From Flavobacteriales bacterium (GTDB lineage Bacteria; Bacteroidota; Bacteroidia; Flavobacteriales_D; Crocinitomicaceae), in the NCBI GenBank assembly GCA_009926905.1, contig RFNX01000197.1, positions 1 to 5,966 of the forward strand: a stretch of 5,966 bases of DNA, in the 5' to 3' direction. Below are positions 5,484 through 5,966 of this stretch, piece after piece (positions within the stretch are counted from its first letter, which is position 1; every line of letters begins with the position of its first letter). A program made the position numbers and the translations under genes. The notes beneath the pieces were generated by a model. The model worked only from the letters and a program-made list of their open reading frames with translations. It did no database searches and was not told the origin of the DNA.

Positions 5484-5966
5484 ATGGAACAAGTTGCGCC
5501 TTATAAACCAGTAAATAAAATCAGAATTGTAACAGCAGCCTCGCTTTTTGATGGTCACGATGCAGCGATAAATATCATGCGTCGTATCATTCAAGCGACT
5601 GGTTGTGAAGTGATTCACTTAGGTCACGACCGTTCGGTGGAAGAAGTGGTTGATTGTGCGATTCAAGAAGATGCGCAAGCAATTGCAATGACTTCCTACC
5701 AAGGTGGTCATATCGAGTATTTCAAATACATGTTCGATTTACTGAAAGAAAAAGGAGCGCCACATATCAAAATTTTCGGTGGAGGTGGAGGAACAATTCT
5801 TCCGTCTGAAATTGAAGAATTACACGGTTACGGTATCACACGCATTTATCACCCTGACGATGGACGTTCGCTTGGTTTGCAAGGAATGATCAACGATTTG
5901 ATTCAGAAATGTGATTTCCCTGTTGGAACAAATATTACGAACGAACCGGATTTAATCGGAGCTAAA
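5484..5966 (+). CDS. icmF: Fused isobutyryl-CoA mutase, N-terminal B12-binding domain (3' end outside window)
   Basis: The first 161 codons of a gene that runs off the window. The protein closely resembles the N-terminus of IcmF, which interconverts isobutyryl-CoA and n-butyryl-CoA using adenosylcobalamin and carries its own G-protein chaperone in the same chain (full proteins are about 1,100 residues: B12 domain, MeaI-type GTPase, then substrate barrel). Visible marks of the B12 fold are TAASLFDGHDAAIN (17-30), with Asp23 and His25, the lower axial cobalt ligand of the DxHxxG-type motif (the last position is Ala28, as small non-Gly residues are usual in IcmF), MTSYQGGH (69-76) in place of the SxL loop, and the FGGGGG loop (98-103). 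HDRSVEEVV and GGHIEYFKYM are also IcmF-like. ATG 5484 is chosen by alignment of the N-terminus and the A-rich leader. A stand-alone methylmalonyl-CoA mutase B12 subunit is less likely, because the sequence is closer to IcmF and is still open at residue 161. Cytosolic; it probably acts in branched-chain or short-chain acyl-CoA metabolism. Confidence 0.93.
   Translation, partial: MEQVAPYKPVNKIRIVTAASLFDGHDAAINIMRRIIQATGCEVIHLGHDRSVEEVVDCAIQEDAQAIAMTSYQGGHIEYFKYMFDLLKEKGAPHIKIFGGGGGTILPSEIEELHGYGITRIYHPDDGRSLGLQGMINDLIQKCDFPVGTNITNEPDLIGAK

Overview
The window looks like chromosomal DNA from a member of the Bacteroidota, most likely a flavobacterium-like organism. The pointers are low GC (about 37% in the flavoprotein gene), A-rich leaders without Shine-Dalgarno sequences, TAnnTTTG-like -7 elements, and a giant threonine/serine-rich surface protein built of Ig/PKD-like repeats of the kind exported by type IX secretion. 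The assignment rests on style and protein resemblance, not on a marker gene. All genes read on the + strand.

Layout: (1) Positions 1-3279 hold the 3' part of a very large extracellular protein. It has a beta-propeller-like domain followed by eight Ig/PKD-like modules and stops with no recognisable C-terminal sorting domain. (2) Its stop codon lies inside a perfect 22-bp-arm palindrome (3273-3318). (3) Positions 3363-4853 encode a complete 496-residue flavoprotein of the dihydrolipoamide dehydrogenase / soluble transhydrogenase fold. Both redox-active cysteines are replaced (Gly41, Ala46), while the C-terminal His-Glu pair is kept. (4) Nine bases later comes a 78-residue uncharacterised protein (4863-5099), probably in the same transcript. 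(5) A 384-bp intergenic region (5100-5483) carries four 33-bp tandem repeats containing paired GTAAC boxes, then a pyrimidine-rich repeat and a likely promoter. (6) From 5484 to the window edge is the N-terminal B12-binding domain of a fused isobutyryl-CoA mutase (IcmF).

The genes do not form one obvious pathway. The flavoprotein and the small protein look like a two-gene unit. IcmF (B12-dependent isobutyryl-CoA/butyryl-CoA interconversion) has its own upstream region, and the surface protein is a separate unit. I found no defence system, mobile-element gene, CRISPR array or RNA gene. The points most worth a second look are the disulfide-less flavoprotein, the 33-bp repeat array upstream of icmF, the palindrome at the end of the surface-protein gene, and a marked mid-gene shift in GC and codon use in that gene.
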